Of a stretch of DNA of 52,855 bases, positions 10,501 through 18,701 are shown piece after piece. Location: positions 1 to 52,855 of the forward strand of contig CALOEW010000056.1 of NCBI GenBank assembly GCA_942492445.1. Direction: 5' to 3'. Each line of letters begins with the position of its first letter. Positions within the stretch are counted from its first letter, which is position 1. Source of the stretch: NORP240 sp942492445. GTDB taxonomy: Bacteria > Pseudomonadota > Gammaproteobacteria > Pseudomonadales > Pseudohongiellaceae. The position numbers were made by a program, and so were the translations under genes. The notes beneath the pieces are model-generated. The model was not told where the DNA came from. It worked only from the letters and a program-made list of their open reading frames with translations, and did no database searches.

Positions 10501-11587
10501 AACCGACTACTGGACTGTGGCACTGGACAGCGAGGCGGTGTCGGGCTCGGTACTGATACCCTTTGATCCCGACCAATACATTGAAGCCTACCTGGCTTAT
10601 CTTCGCCTGCCGGGCGATGGCAATGTGCAGGTGGAACCCGGCGAGGGAAGGCCGCCGCCGGTGGATATCTTCGCTGGACTGGATCCACGCGATTTTCCCC
10701 GGGTGAAATTCTATACCGGCGAGCTGCGCATAGGAGAACGGGACTTCGGCCTGGGTCGATTCACCATGACGCCAGGACCGGATGGTGCCCGATTTACGGA
10801 CCTGATGGTGAATTTTCGTGGCTTCAAGCTGGGCAGGGCAGACGACCAGCCGGAATTCCTGTGGCGTTATGACGGTGACCGGCACCACAGTTACCTGAAC
10901 GGAATCATTCTGGTGGACGATATGGCGGATGCGCTGCTGGCCAACGGATTCGCCGCCAGTCTGGAAAGCAGCAATGCCCGCTTCGATGCCAGTCTCGACT
11001 GGCCCGGCAGCCCCGCGTTTTTCGAAGCCGGAAACCTCAACGGATCCGTGTTGCTGCGGATCGAGGACGGCAGGTTCCTGCAAGGCAGTGGTGGGCCCGG
11101 TGCTCTGAAACTCATCAGTATTATCAACCTTGACGCGCTGATGCGCAGGCTGCGATTCAGCGACGACCTGTTGCGTCGGGGCCTGGCCTACGAACAGATT
11201 AGGGGGGACCTGTCCCTGCAATCAGGCGTGGTGACTATCAATGATCAACTGGTGATCACCGGCCCATCAAGCGTCTACCAGATTTCCGGCACGGTTGACC
11301 TGGGTCGCCAGACAATTGATGGCACGATGTATATCACTCTGCCCCTGAGCAGCAACATTCCCTGGATCGGGCTGCTGGGTGCTATTTCCGGCACTCTGAA
11401 TCCCTCGCTGGCAATCGGGGCTTACCTGTTCGAGCGTATCTTCGGTGATCAGGTTGACAGTCTTACCACGGCGCAGTACCGCCTGCGGGGGCCATGGGAC
11501 GGTCTGCAGCCGGAACTGGAACAGGCATTCGGCACGCCGCCCGACAACACTGGTGGTGGCGCGCCGGCACAAACCAGGCAGCAGTAG
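7571..11587 (+). CDS. yhdP: YhdP family AsmA-like envelope protein
   Basis: YhdP is a very large inner-membrane-anchored, periplasm-spanning protein. It acts with TamB and YdbH in moving phospholipids to the outer membrane. The 1338-residue protein has a single N-terminal membrane helix (LVMGFAILLILFAAYLS), a long beta-rich DUF3971 region, and an AsmA-like C-terminal part containing a GGPGALKLISIINLDALMRR segment. Size and position after rng match the family. The ATG at 7571 touches its purine stretch (GGAAG), so the ATG at 7589 (MSLSSLKSL) is an alternative start. A nitrilase gene follows, as in related genomes. Confidence 0.93.
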   Translation: MGPVNTMSLSSLKSLARKLVMGFAILLILFAAYLSIGRHFMPALTSYTGEVEDWLSEALGVPVSIASLAGYFSGFNPAIEIQGLRFDVLDPDTADSAEQPGLQFERAIISLDVVATLLQRRIVLDEFTVQGLDLSVRRVESGNWLLSGISLQGTGSLDARLLYDTIQRVDRLALTDLSFELQLSNGAGGRFENVQAVIQNGGGRHFIHVNGTLGGSGEEILLSLELAGESLVDISGLIHASFPLNDYSRLASGEHLAGVVLEELVGGGQAWLTVEEGELRSAILEPRLQNVEFALTGGEPLVFANLSGTAELALDQNSAGWQLATDDLAFDWNATRWEPADSLVRYRPGSAVRIYAEALRAGVLRDIVLASGRSPAALTERLAGHQPQGLLRNFSLSYSLQEITAGDLFLVANLDNVAVESYRNTPAMSGINGYLEVDYDADRQLVNGLAEVDSENFTILLPGVFSEAWRYDYVNGKLRFEAETRDGFQLRLSSSMIAAESEIVDGRVQFSSRYRRSRDGELDSDLSLLVGAVRVDGSQKSPYLPDAPTVNPGLYRTMEWLDAALIDGNVFNSGVIYRGPFHRGATERQRAFQGFFNFNQAHVNYIDAWPELSDVAGSVVVDNYSADIQVQSGQTMGLAIGPTAATVQEESENRLWLTVDGSASGTSQAGLDFLNVAPLEATLGDTMANWRAVGDVNAEVNLRIPLNAAGLEPRVLISADVRDNALVLPDFQLEFDGIDGVVNFDSVAGLQDSELSARLFQGPARFVLASQRTESDEIETSVQLQGEASVEALAAWPGQNPFVQAILDRSEGSLHYQADLGIRQDFTRLTVNSDLQGLAFNLPQPFVKSSVRPQPLNLRIEFAQPVTRVEGTLGSELALQVDVIGEDLDGIVYVGTVPDTAEPWLAEIDAPGLELRGNLDVFRVTEWLDILNNTGIVSSPSRDLTQWISRVRLDIGELDLFSQQLRSVNIRIEDLLGTDYWTVALDSEAVSGSVLIPFDPDQYIEAYLAYLRLPGDGNVQVEPGEGRPPPVDIFAGLDPRDFPRVKFYTGELRIGERDFGLGRFTMTPGPDGARFTDLMVNFRGFKLGRADDQPEFLWRYDGDRHHSYLNGIILVDDMADALLANGFAASLESSNARFDASLDWPGSPAFFEAGNLNGSVLLRIEDGRFLQGSGGPGALKLISIINLDALMRRLRFSDDLLRRGLAYEQIRGDLSLQSGVVTINDQLVITGPSSVYQISGTVDLGRQTIDGTMYITLPLSSNIPWIGLLGAISGTLNPSLAIGAYLFERIFGDQVDSLTTAQYRLRGPWDGLQPELEQAFGTPPDNTGGGAPAQTRQQ

Positions 11588-11669
11588 CTCCGGAGAGCCC
11601 CCTATTGATACCCGCGGCAATGGGATAATCGGTCACACGCAGCCAGTCTGGCAGCAAGCAGGAGGATTC

Positions 11670-12518
11670 ATGACACATCGAGTTGCGGCTGTTCAGATGG
11701 TGAGCAGTGCCAGCATTGACCGGAACCTGGCCGCGGCTGACGCCCTGATCAAGGCTGCAGCCGGCCAGGGCGCCGAGCTGGTTCTGTTGCCGGAAAATTT
11801 TGCTGTTCTTGACGGCGGACCACTACACCGGTTTGCCGAGCGGGAGGGGGCTGCAGGCTCACTGTTGCAGGCCTTTCTTGGGGATCAGGCCAGATCCCGC
11901 GGTATTACCCTTATCGGTGGGACCATCCCGCTGCTGACGCGTCCGGCCGGGCGGGACCGCAGCAGGCTCCCGGACCTGGATGACGGCAGGGTGCGACCGG
12001 CTTCCCTGGTCTACGATCCCACAGGCCGGCTGGTGGCCCGCTATGACAAGATGCACCTTTTCGATGTAAAAGTCGCTGACCGACAGGCCCAGTATTCGGA
12101 ATCACGCAGTTTCGAAGCCGGTGACCTGCCGGTAGTCGTCGACACTACCGTGGGGCGGGTCGGATTGACAGTCTGCTACGATCTGCGCTTTCCGGAACTG
12201 TATCGCCAGCTGCTCGAAGACGGTGCCGAGATCTTCACCGTGCCTTCCGCGTTCACCCGCACCACCGGGGAGGCGCACTGGGAAATCCTGCTGCGGGCCA
12301 GGGCCATCGAGAACCAGTGTTTTGTAGTGGCGGCCAATCAGGGCGGAATTCACAACGAAACCCGCGAAACCTACGGGCATACCATGATCGTGGACCCCTG
12401 GGGCGGGGTTCTGGACCGGGTGACAGTGGGCGAGGGCATAGCCGTTGCCGATCTGGATCTGGAACATCTGGCGGGCATCCGACAGGACATGCCCGTGTTC
12501 AGTCATCGTCGGCTGTGA
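11670..12518 (+). CDS. Nitrilase-superfamily amidohydrolase (Nit1/Nit2-like)
   Basis: This is a C-N hydrolase of the type that hydrolyses deaminated glutathione or omega-amides of dicarboxylates. The 282-residue protein has the full Glu-Lys-Cys triad: Glu42 in LLLPENFAV, Lys127 in RYDKMHLFDV and Cys169 in GLTVCYDLRFPELYRQL. The ATG at 11670 is chosen because of a strong AGGAGG eight bases upstream; the frame is open further but unrelated. In Pseudomonas-type genomes a nitrilase sits between yhdP and tldD. Here tldD does not follow. Metabolite-repair deaminated-glutathione amidase is my preferred role, inferred from family and position. Confidence 0.88.
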   Translation: MTHRVAAVQMVSSASIDRNLAAADALIKAAAGQGAELVLLPENFAVLDGGPLHRFAEREGAAGSLLQAFLGDQARSRGITLIGGTIPLLTRPAGRDRSRLPDLDDGRVRPASLVYDPTGRLVARYDKMHLFDVKVADRQAQYSESRSFEAGDLPVVVDTTVGRVGLTVCYDLRFPELYRQLLEDGAEIFTVPSAFTRTTGEAHWEILLRARAIENQCFVVAANQGGIHNETRETYGHTMIVDPWGGVLDRVTVGEGIAVADLDLEHLAGIRQDMPVFSHRRL

Positions 12519-12554
12519 CGCAGGCAGTGCTGCCAACAATTCGGTTCCTCAGTC

Positions 12555-13286
12555 GTGAAAGTTGATAAAAGCCTCATAACCAATCTCCTCGCCGCTCTGC
12601 TGACCTTGGCGGGCTACCTGACCGAGGGAGCACTCCGCCCGTACCTGTTCAATACCGGTCTGTTCGCACTGTCCGGCGGCCTGACCAACTGGCTTGCCGT
12701 GTACATGCTGTTCGAGCGGGTCCCGGGCTTCTACGGTTCCGGTGTGATTCCACTGCGCTTTGAGGAATTCAAACGGGCGATTCGTGGCCTGATTATGGAA
12801 CAGTTTTTCAATCGCAGGAATCTGGACCGATTTTTCAAGGACGCAACCGAGATCTCGGACCGACTGGAAATTGAGTTGAAAGCCAGTGTCAGAAAGCTCG
12901 ATCTGGACTCGGTGTTCGAGTCGCTGGTCGACGCCGTGATGAAATCGTCCCTCGGGAATATGCTGGGCATGCTGGGTGGACGTAATGCCATCGAAAGCCT
13001 GCGCACTCCCTTCAAGGAGAAGCTGGAAGCTTATTTCCAGTTATTGTTCGACAAGGCTTCATTTCGCCAGCATCTGCAGGATGCGGTGCGGAACTCCGTG
13101 GAGAGCGAAGCGGTGCTTGGCAAGCTTGAAGCCATGATCGACAGCAGGCTGGATGAAATGACCCCCCAGCTGGTCAAGCAGATTGTCCAGGGTATGATCA
13201 AGGAGCATCTGGGCTGGCTGGTAGTCTGGGGATGTTTCGTGGGTGGTTTGATCGGTCTCGTTTTCACTGTAATGGTCGGAATCTGA
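12555..13286 (+). CDS. DUF445 domain membrane protein
   Basis: A protein of 243 residues with the DUF445 architecture. A hydrophobic N-terminal stretch contains GGLTNWLAVYMLFERVPGFY, a hallmark of the family. A long amphipathic helical middle follows, and a C-terminal membrane anchor contains GCFVGGLIGLVFTVMVGI. No biochemical role is established for the family. The start is a GTG at 12555. It lies 36 bases after the nitrilase on the same strand, in the place where tldD would be expected. Confidence 0.8.
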   Translation: MKVDKSLITNLLAALLTLAGYLTEGALRPYLFNTGLFALSGGLTNWLAVYMLFERVPGFYGSGVIPLRFEEFKRAIRGLIMEQFFNRRNLDRFFKDATEISDRLEIELKASVRKLDLDSVFESLVDAVMKSSLGNMLGMLGGRNAIESLRTPFKEKLEAYFQLLFDKASFRQHLQDAVRNSVESEAVLGKLEAMIDSRLDEMTPQLVKQIVQGMIKEHLGWLVVWGCFVGGLIGLVFTVMVGI

Positions 13287-13462
13287 CTATCACAGTGCAG
13301 TAATCAATGGTCCGGTAAATTGCCATCCGGGATGTAAAAGGCAACTGACTGTAATACAATACCGCCTTTTTGAATTCTGGGGGCAGGCTGCGCACCGGGC
13401 GGGCTTGTGAAAATACCGCACTGCAAACGGAACAATGATTCCGAAAAGGATTGAGATTAATC

Positions 13463-14053
13463 ATGGCAAGACCTGTTGAGTTTGAATACGACAAAGTTTT
13501 AAACAGCGCGATGGAACAGTTCTGGAAGGAAGGGTACGAGGCCAGCTCGGTACAGAAGCTGCTGGACTGCACCGGTATCAATCGGGGCACCCTTTATAAT
13601 TCCTTCGGCGACAAGGATACTTTTTTCAAAACCTGTGTTCAGCAGTACAACAAAGGAATCGAGGAGAACATCAACGCTTCTCTCAAAAACAAGGATCTGG
13701 CCCCCTGGGATGCTATCAGCAGGTATTTCGAGCTGTCGGTGACCGAGGTCAGCAACAGGCAACGGGCACTGGGTTGTCTGCTGGTCAATTCCCTGTGTGA
13801 AAGCATCAACTATGACCGTGATATGAAGAAACTGGTCCGCAGCTCCCTGGGGACAATCCGCAAGGCCCTCCTGAGCAGGCTCAACGAGGCGAAGAAAAAA
13901 GGCAAGATCAAGAATGGGATAAGCGCAGAATTTGCTGCCGACGTGCTGATCAATACACTGCACGGAGTAAGGGTGAATTCCCGGGATGGCAGGAATGCCA
14001 AACAGCTGGGGGAACTGATCCAGTTCTCCATCAGCGCCTTGCAGAAGAAGTAG
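13463..14053 (+). CDS. TetR/AcrR family transcriptional regulator
   Basis: A 196-residue one-component repressor. The N-terminal helix-turn-helix is clear: FWKEGYEASSVQKLLDCTG followed by INRGTLYNSFGDKDTFF. The C-terminal ligand-binding domain is all-helical and not diagnostic. The ATG at 13463 gives the typical MARPVEFEYDKVLNSAM start; a TTG at 13451 is possible but less likely. Neighbours give no clear target: DUF445 is upstream and exbD is 343 bases downstream. No operator-like palindrome was identified. Confidence 0.85.
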   Translation: MARPVEFEYDKVLNSAMEQFWKEGYEASSVQKLLDCTGINRGTLYNSFGDKDTFFKTCVQQYNKGIEENINASLKNKDLAPWDAISRYFELSVTEVSNRQRALGCLLVNSLCESINYDRDMKKLVRSSLGTIRKALLSRLNEAKKKGKIKNGISAEFAADVLINTLHGVRVNSRDGRNAKQLGELIQFSISALQKK

Positions 14054-14396
14054 CAGGGACGGGTCTAAGGCCCTGCCTCCCCTGTACTGTCGGGCACATG
14101 GCTTGCAAGCCGGGTCCGGAGGGGTGCCGGCGGCGCCATGAGCGGCGCTGTGGAGTTGTCGTAGCCGGAATCGAGTGGCAGTGTTCCGCTTCGGTGGGCG
14201 GGGCCGGTCCGGTGCCACGTTGCCACTCCGGTTACCGGGAAAGTGACATTTACCCGCACGGGATGCCCGGCAGCAGGGGCTGACAGGTTCCCGCAGGGCC
14301 CGGGCCATTGCCGGACGAAAGGCTCTTTTTCCGGACAGGGAATTGCTGTTATACTCCCTCGAACGCCAAATCTGTACCAAGCAGCAGGACCTAATA
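14054..14396. other. Intergenic region between the TetR gene and exbD
   Basis: There are 343 bases with no recognisable gene; short frames on both strands lack protein-family features. The exbD promoter probably lies at the right end: a TATACT at 14350-14355 is preceded by a weak T-rich -35-like element near 14327-14333. Several GC-rich imperfect palindromes occur around 14125-14150 but lack T runs. Confidence 0.4.
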
Positions 14397-14825
14397 ATGA
14401 AAAAGATCGCTGGAAGGAAAAAAACTGACGAAACCAATATCGACCTGACACCAATGCTGGACGTGGTGTTCATCCTGCTGATCTTCTTTGTGGTAACGGC
14501 AACATTTCTGTCGGAATCCGCCATCAGTGCTGCCAGCAGCGAGAGCAATGACAATCCTCCGCCCCCACCGGATGAAGAAAGCCAGAATATCCTGTTCGAG
14601 ATCGGTCCCAATGACGAGATCATCCTCAATAAGCAGCCGCGCCCCATCATCCGGACGCAGATTCGTTCCAATATCGACCAGTTGAAGGCGGAAAATCCCT
14701 CGGCATCGGTCATTATTCAGCCCAACAACAACTCCAGCGTCGCCACCCTGGTGCTGATAATGGATGCGGCGCGTCAGGCCGGCATGTACAACATTTCTGT
14801 GGTGGAGCCGGTTCGACGGCGATAG
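14397..14825 (+). CDS. exbD: ExbD/TolR family biopolymer transport protein
   Basis: ExbD-type proteins form the proton-driven part of energy-transducing complexes with ExbB and TonB in the inner membrane. The 142-residue protein has a short basic cytoplasmic N-terminus, one membrane helix LDVVFILLIFFVVTATFL containing the essential Asp22, and a periplasmic domain after a proline linker. The ATG follows an AGGAC sequence at normal distance. No exbB, tonB or receptor gene is adjacent, so it is an orphan here. A strong terminator ends the unit. Confidence 0.9.
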   Translation: MKKIAGRKKTDETNIDLTPMLDVVFILLIFFVVTATFLSESAISAASSESNDNPPPPPDEESQNILFEIGPNDEIILNKQPRPIIRTQIRSNIDQLKAENPSASVIIQPNNNSSVATLVLIMDAARQAGMYNISVVEPVRRR

Positions 14826-14849
14826 TCACTCAACTAATTCGGCAGGCTT

Positions 14850-14880
14850 AAAAACGCACCTTCAGGGTGCGTTTTTGTTT
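14850..14880 (+). terminator. Rho-independent terminator after exbD
   Basis: AAAAACGCACC (14850-14860) pairs perfectly with GGTGCGTTTTT (14866-14876) around a five-base loop and is followed by GTTT. The A run and T run on opposite arms make it potentially bidirectional. It is 25 bases past the exbD stop and upstream of the aldolase gene. Confidence 0.93.
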
Positions 14881-14940
14881 GCAGGGTCAGCAGGTTGCAG
14901 CTGACAGTCAGGACCGGGGCGATTGGTACAGGAATCTTCG

Positions 14941-16926
14941 ATGCAGAGCAGGTGGAATCAGCGGGATGCAGACAGACAGGCACAGGAAGGGGAGCTGGGT
15001 CTGCGGGTGTACACGTCAAGACTGCTGGGCCGGGAGCAGGATCTGGTGCTGCACGGTGGTGGTAATACCTCTCTAAAGGGCCGGCGCACCAACCTGTTCG
15101 GAGAACTGCAGGAGCTGCTGTTCGTCAAGGGTTCAGGCTGGGACCTCAAAACAATCGAGGCCGGCGGCTTTCCTGCGGTGGATCTGCGCCATCTGCTGCG
15201 GCTGGGCGAACTGAAGGAGCTCAGCGATACGGAAATGATGCGGCAGCTACGGCTGGCGCTGCTGGATCCCGGCGCTCCCACTCCCTCCGTGGAAGCTATT
15301 CTGCACGCACTGATTCCAAGTCGTGTCGTGGATCACAGCCATGCAGACGCGGTGGTGGCGATCAGCAACACCCCTGACGGTGAATCGATTCTGCGACAGA
15401 TATACGGTGAGCGGGTACTGATCCTCCCCTATAGCATGCCGGGTTTCATTCTGGCCCGGCAGGTCGCTGAGGCGACCCGGGGCATCGATTGGCAGGCGCT
15501 CCAGGGCATTATCCTCCTGCACCACGGAATTTTTACCTTTGCCGAGGATGCCCGCGTCAGCTACGAAAACATGATCGGGCTGGTGGCGGAAGCCGAGGAC
15601 TACCTGGCCAGCACTGGAGCTGCGGTTGCCATCTCCCGTAAAAGCTACCAGCCGGGTAAGGAGGATCTGCTGGCGCTAAGCCGCCTGCGCAGTGAGGCTT
15701 CGCGGCTGCTCGGTGCCCCCGCATTGCTGCACTGGGACACTTCCGAAGAGGCCGTGGGTTTCGCCAGCCTTGCGAATGCCGCCGACCTTGCCACCAGGGG
15801 GCCACTGACCCCGGACCACACCATTCACACCAAGGCGTTTGCAGCAGTTTTCGCCGACGATCCGGCTGGGGGGCTGGCGCAATTTCAGACTCGCTATCAG
15901 GCTTACTTCGATACCCATGCCGGGCCTGGTCACCAGCGCCTGGATTGCATGCCCCGCTTTGGCGTATGGAAAAACAAGGGCATGTTGCATTTTGCTCCTG
16001 GTCTGAAACGTCTGCAGGTAGTCCGGGACATTACCCGGCATACGCTGCGCGCAATTCAATGGGGGGAGGCGCTGGGTGGCTGGCGGGCGCTGCCCGAACG
16101 CGATCTGTTCGAGGTCGAGTACTGGGAACTCGAACAGGCCAAGCTGAAAAGCGGCAGCCAGCCCCCTCAGTTCGAGGGCAGGGTGGTTCTTGTTACCGGT
16201 GCCGCCTCCGGTATCGGCCGCGCCTGTGTGGACGAATTTTCAGCGCTCGGAGCGGCAGTCGTTGCCCTGGATATCGCGGCGACCCTGCAACAGCAGTTTG
16301 AAGACCGGCCAGGCGTGTTGCCGGTGCACTGTGACGTCACCGATTCGGGAGCGATCGAAGCCGCAGTGCAGCGTGGCGTTCAGGAGTTCGGGGGCCTCGA
16401 CATGGTGGTCAGCAATGCCGGCAGCTTTCCACCCAGTACGCCCATTGCCGCACTGGATGACGAGTCCTGGGAAGCTGCTCTGCAATTGAATCTCACATCG
16501 CATATGAAAGTACTGCGAAGTTGTGAACCGTATCTGAGCAACGGCATCGAACCGGCAGTGGTAGTGGTCGGGTCCAAGAACGTGCCGGCTCCCGGTCCGG
16601 GCGCAGCGGCCTACTCGGCCGCCAAGGCTGGACTGACTCAACTGGCCCGGGTCGCGGCCCTCGAGCTTGGAGCAAAGGGAATTCGGATAAACGTCCTGCA
16701 CCCCAATGCCGTGTTCGATACCGGATTGTGGACTGAAGAATTGGTCCGTGCGCGGGCGGCCAGCTACTCATTGCCGGTGGAACAGTACCGCCGCAACAAT
16801 GTTCTCGGGACCGAAGTGACCTCGGCCCAGGTAGCACACCTGGCAGTCCTGTTCGCTTCTTCACAGACCGCCGCCACCACCGGTGCCCAGATTCCGGTGG
16901 ATGGCGGTAACGAGCGTGTCATCTGA
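14941..16926 (+). CDS. Bifunctional class II aldolase / short-chain dehydrogenase
   Basis: A fusion protein of 661 residues. The N-terminal part (about 1-400) is a class II aldolase of the RhaD/FucA/MtnB superfamily, with HGGGNTSLKG, the metal-binding DHSHADAVV and LLHHGIFTF. The C-terminal part (about 415-661) is a short-chain dehydrogenase with the cofactor loop LVTGAASGIGRACVDEF, NAGSFPP and the YSAAK catalytic pair. Such fusions usually cleave L-rhamnulose-1-phosphate and oxidise lactaldehyde, but no rhamnose genes are present and mtnA follows 60 bases later. I infer cleavage of 5-methylthioribulose-1-phosphate to DHAP and methylthioacetaldehyde, then redox conversion of the aldehyde. The ATG at 14941 is preferred over an upstream TTG. 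Confidence 0.88.
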   Translation: MQSRWNQRDADRQAQEGELGLRVYTSRLLGREQDLVLHGGGNTSLKGRRTNLFGELQELLFVKGSGWDLKTIEAGGFPAVDLRHLLRLGELKELSDTEMMRQLRLALLDPGAPTPSVEAILHALIPSRVVDHSHADAVVAISNTPDGESILRQIYGERVLILPYSMPGFILARQVAEATRGIDWQALQGIILLHHGIFTFAEDARVSYENMIGLVAEAEDYLASTGAAVAISRKSYQPGKEDLLALSRLRSEASRLLGAPALLHWDTSEEAVGFASLANAADLATRGPLTPDHTIHTKAFAAVFADDPAGGLAQFQTRYQAYFDTHAGPGHQRLDCMPRFGVWKNKGMLHFAPGLKRLQVVRDITRHTLRAIQWGEALGGWRALPERDLFEVEYWELEQAKLKSGSQPPQFEGRVVLVTGAASGIGRACVDEFSALGAAVVALDIAATLQQQFEDRPGVLPVHCDVTDSGAIEAAVQRGVQEFGGLDMVVSNAGSFPPSTPIAALDDESWEAALQLNLTSHMKVLRSCEPYLSNGIEPAVVVVGSKNVPAPGPGAAAYSAAKAGLTQLARVAALELGAKGIRINVLHPNAVFDTGLWTEELVRARAASYSLPVEQYRRNNVLGTEVTSAQVAHLAVLFASSQTAATTGAQIPVDGGNERVI

Positions 16927-16986
16927 CCGGGTCGACAACGGGATATCCAGTCGCCGCATTGGGCAAGCTGAGTAGAGGGCACCGTC

Positions 16987-18072
16987 GTGCTGGTTAATGG
17001 AGAATCCTTTCGCAGTATCTGGTTCGATGCCACTGATCAGGCGGTAAAAATTATCGATCAGACCCTGTTACCCCATGAATTCGAGATCAGGACTGTCGAA
17101 TCCGTCTCCGACATGGTGGAGGCCATTCGTTTCATGCGTGTGCGGGGTGCTCCACTGATCGGCGTTGCCGCCGCTTTCGGCCTGTATCTGGCATTGCGGG
17201 ACGAGCCGGGGGACATTGATTCCCCGATTGCCAAACTGACTGATACCAGGCCAACCGCGGTCAACCTGTCCTGGGCCATGGCAGCAGCGCGGCAGCAGCT
17301 GGTGCGGCTTCCGACAACGGAACGTGCCCACGGGGCTCTGAAATTCGCCCTGGAGCTCGCCGAACAGGATGTCGCCACCTGTGGAAGGCGATCGGTGTCC
17401 AAAGGATGCCGGCTGCTGGAGAGGTTGTGGCAGGCCCGGGGTTGTCCATCGGAACCGCTGCAGATACTGACCCATTGCAATGCAGGCTGGCTTGCCACAG
17501 TGGACTGGGGAACGGCCCTGTCAGTCCTGTACAAGGCTCAGGCTCATGGTATACCGCTGCACGTCTGGGTGGATGAAACCAGGCCTCGTAATCAGGGTGC
17601 ATTCCTCACCACCTGGGAGCTTCAACAGCAGGGCATAGACAATACCCTGATAGCTGACAATACCGGGGGTCACCTCATGCAGCATGGCATGGTGGACTGC
17701 TGCCTGGTCGGCAGCGATCGCACCACCGCGTCAGGGGACGTGTGTAACAAAATTGGCACTTACCTCAAGGCGCTGGCAGCAAGGGACAACAACATTCCCT
17801 TTTATGTGGCGTTACCGGTCTCCACTATCGATTTCGAGATCCACGATGGCCTGCGGGAAATTCCCATTGAACAACGAGATGCAGATGAGGTTCTTCGTAT
17901 CTGTGGGCTGGACGAAAGCGGTGTGCGGCGCACCGTCAGCCTGGCCCATGCTGACGTGCGGGCCGGCAATTACAGTTTCGATGTCACCCCGGCGCGTCTG
18001 GTAACGGCACTGATAACTGAAAAGGGGGTCTGTGCGCCTGACGCCGAGTCAATTGTTCGCCTGCGCAAATGA
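16987..18072 (+). CDS. mtnA: S-methyl-5-thioribose-1-phosphate isomerase
   Basis: MtnA converts 5-methylthioribose-1-phosphate to 5-methylthioribulose-1-phosphate, the first carbon-skeleton step in salvage of methylthioadenosine. The 361-residue sequence has the family's RGAPLIGVAAAFG motif, the catalytic Cys164 in LTHCNAGWLATVDWG and Asp244 in LVGSDRTTASGDVCNKIGTY. The start is GTG at 16987 with AGAGG upstream. It follows the aldolase-dehydrogenase fusion by 60 bases, probably in one operon. None of the standard downstream genes (mtnB, mtnC, mtnD) is in the window, nor a phosphorylase or kinase to make its substrate. Confidence 0.96.
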   Translation: MLVNGESFRSIWFDATDQAVKIIDQTLLPHEFEIRTVESVSDMVEAIRFMRVRGAPLIGVAAAFGLYLALRDEPGDIDSPIAKLTDTRPTAVNLSWAMAAARQQLVRLPTTERAHGALKFALELAEQDVATCGRRSVSKGCRLLERLWQARGCPSEPLQILTHCNAGWLATVDWGTALSVLYKAQAHGIPLHVWVDETRPRNQGAFLTTWELQQQGIDNTLIADNTGGHLMQHGMVDCCLVGSDRTTASGDVCNKIGTYLKALAARDNNIPFYVALPVSTIDFEIHDGLREIPIEQRDADEVLRICGLDESGVRRTVSLAHADVRAGNYSFDVTPARLVTALITEKGVCAPDAESIVRLRK

Positions 18073-18242
18073 CTGCCCGGGTGAATCGCCGGCCTGGTCC
18101 GGGTTTCATGCGGACTCGGGATACCCGCCTCCCGCGCCGGTACCTTTGGACCCCGCCTGGCCAGGAGAATAATCAGGTCCCGCATGTCTCAGTGGGTTTG
18201 GAAGGGGAATCCGCTTGCCATTGCGCCCCACTGGCGCCGGCA

Positions 18243-18590
18243 TCAACCCGGTGGCCAGGTCAACCGGCGGCCGCCCAGGATATGCAGGTGCAGGTGGAAC
18301 ACGGTCTGGCCTCCATGATCCCCGGTGTTGATGACGAATCGGTAGCCGTCGTCTTCCAGGCCCTGCTCCCGGGCTATTTCGCCACCCTTCATCAGCAGCT
18401 GCCCCAGTAACGCCGCATCAGCGGACCGCGCCTCACTGATGGCGGCGATGTGTCGTTTCGGAATAACCAGGATATGGGTGGGAGCCACCGGATTGATATC
18501 ATGAAAACCCATGACATCATTGTCTTCATAGACCTTGTTAGCGGGTATTTCCCCTGCGATAATTTTGCAGAACAGACATTCTCCTGACAT
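18243..18590 (-). CDS. hinT: HIT-family purine nucleoside phosphoramidase
   Basis: HinT-type proteins hydrolyse nucleoside phosphoramidates and acyl-adenylates. The 115-residue protein carries the histidine-triad motif FHLHLHILGGRR near its C-terminus and the conserved N-terminal CLFCKIIAGEIPANKVYED. A GTG four codons upstream (18602) is possible, but the ATG at 18590 has a better-placed GGTGAG. It is convergent with mtnA (170 bases apart, no hairpin seen) and divergent from the glutaminyl cyclase gene. Confidence 0.93.
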   Translation of the reverse strand: MSGECLFCKIIAGEIPANKVYEDNDVMGFHDINPVAPTHILVIPKRHIAAISEARSADAALLGQLLMKGGEIAREQGLEDDGYRFVINTGDHGGQTVFHLHLHILGGRRLTWPPG

Positions 18591-18701
18591 GGTTGCACTC
18601 ACCGGGCATAATTGGGCCGAGGTTCCTTAATGGTAAAGGCAATCAACAGCGTTATGGTCACCATTGTAGTTGGGAAACGTATTGATTCCAAACAGGTATT
18701 C

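Noticed and set aside
13499..14713. 404-codon minus-strand open frame
   Set aside because: It covers the TetR gene, the intergenic gap and part of exbD in antisense; no protein-family signal, while both plus-strand genes are clear.
14941..16926. Calling the aldolase-dehydrogenase a rhamnose-catabolic enzyme
   Set aside because: The domain order fits RhaEW-type fusions, but no rhamnose kinase, isomerase or transporter is nearby and mtnA is adjacent.
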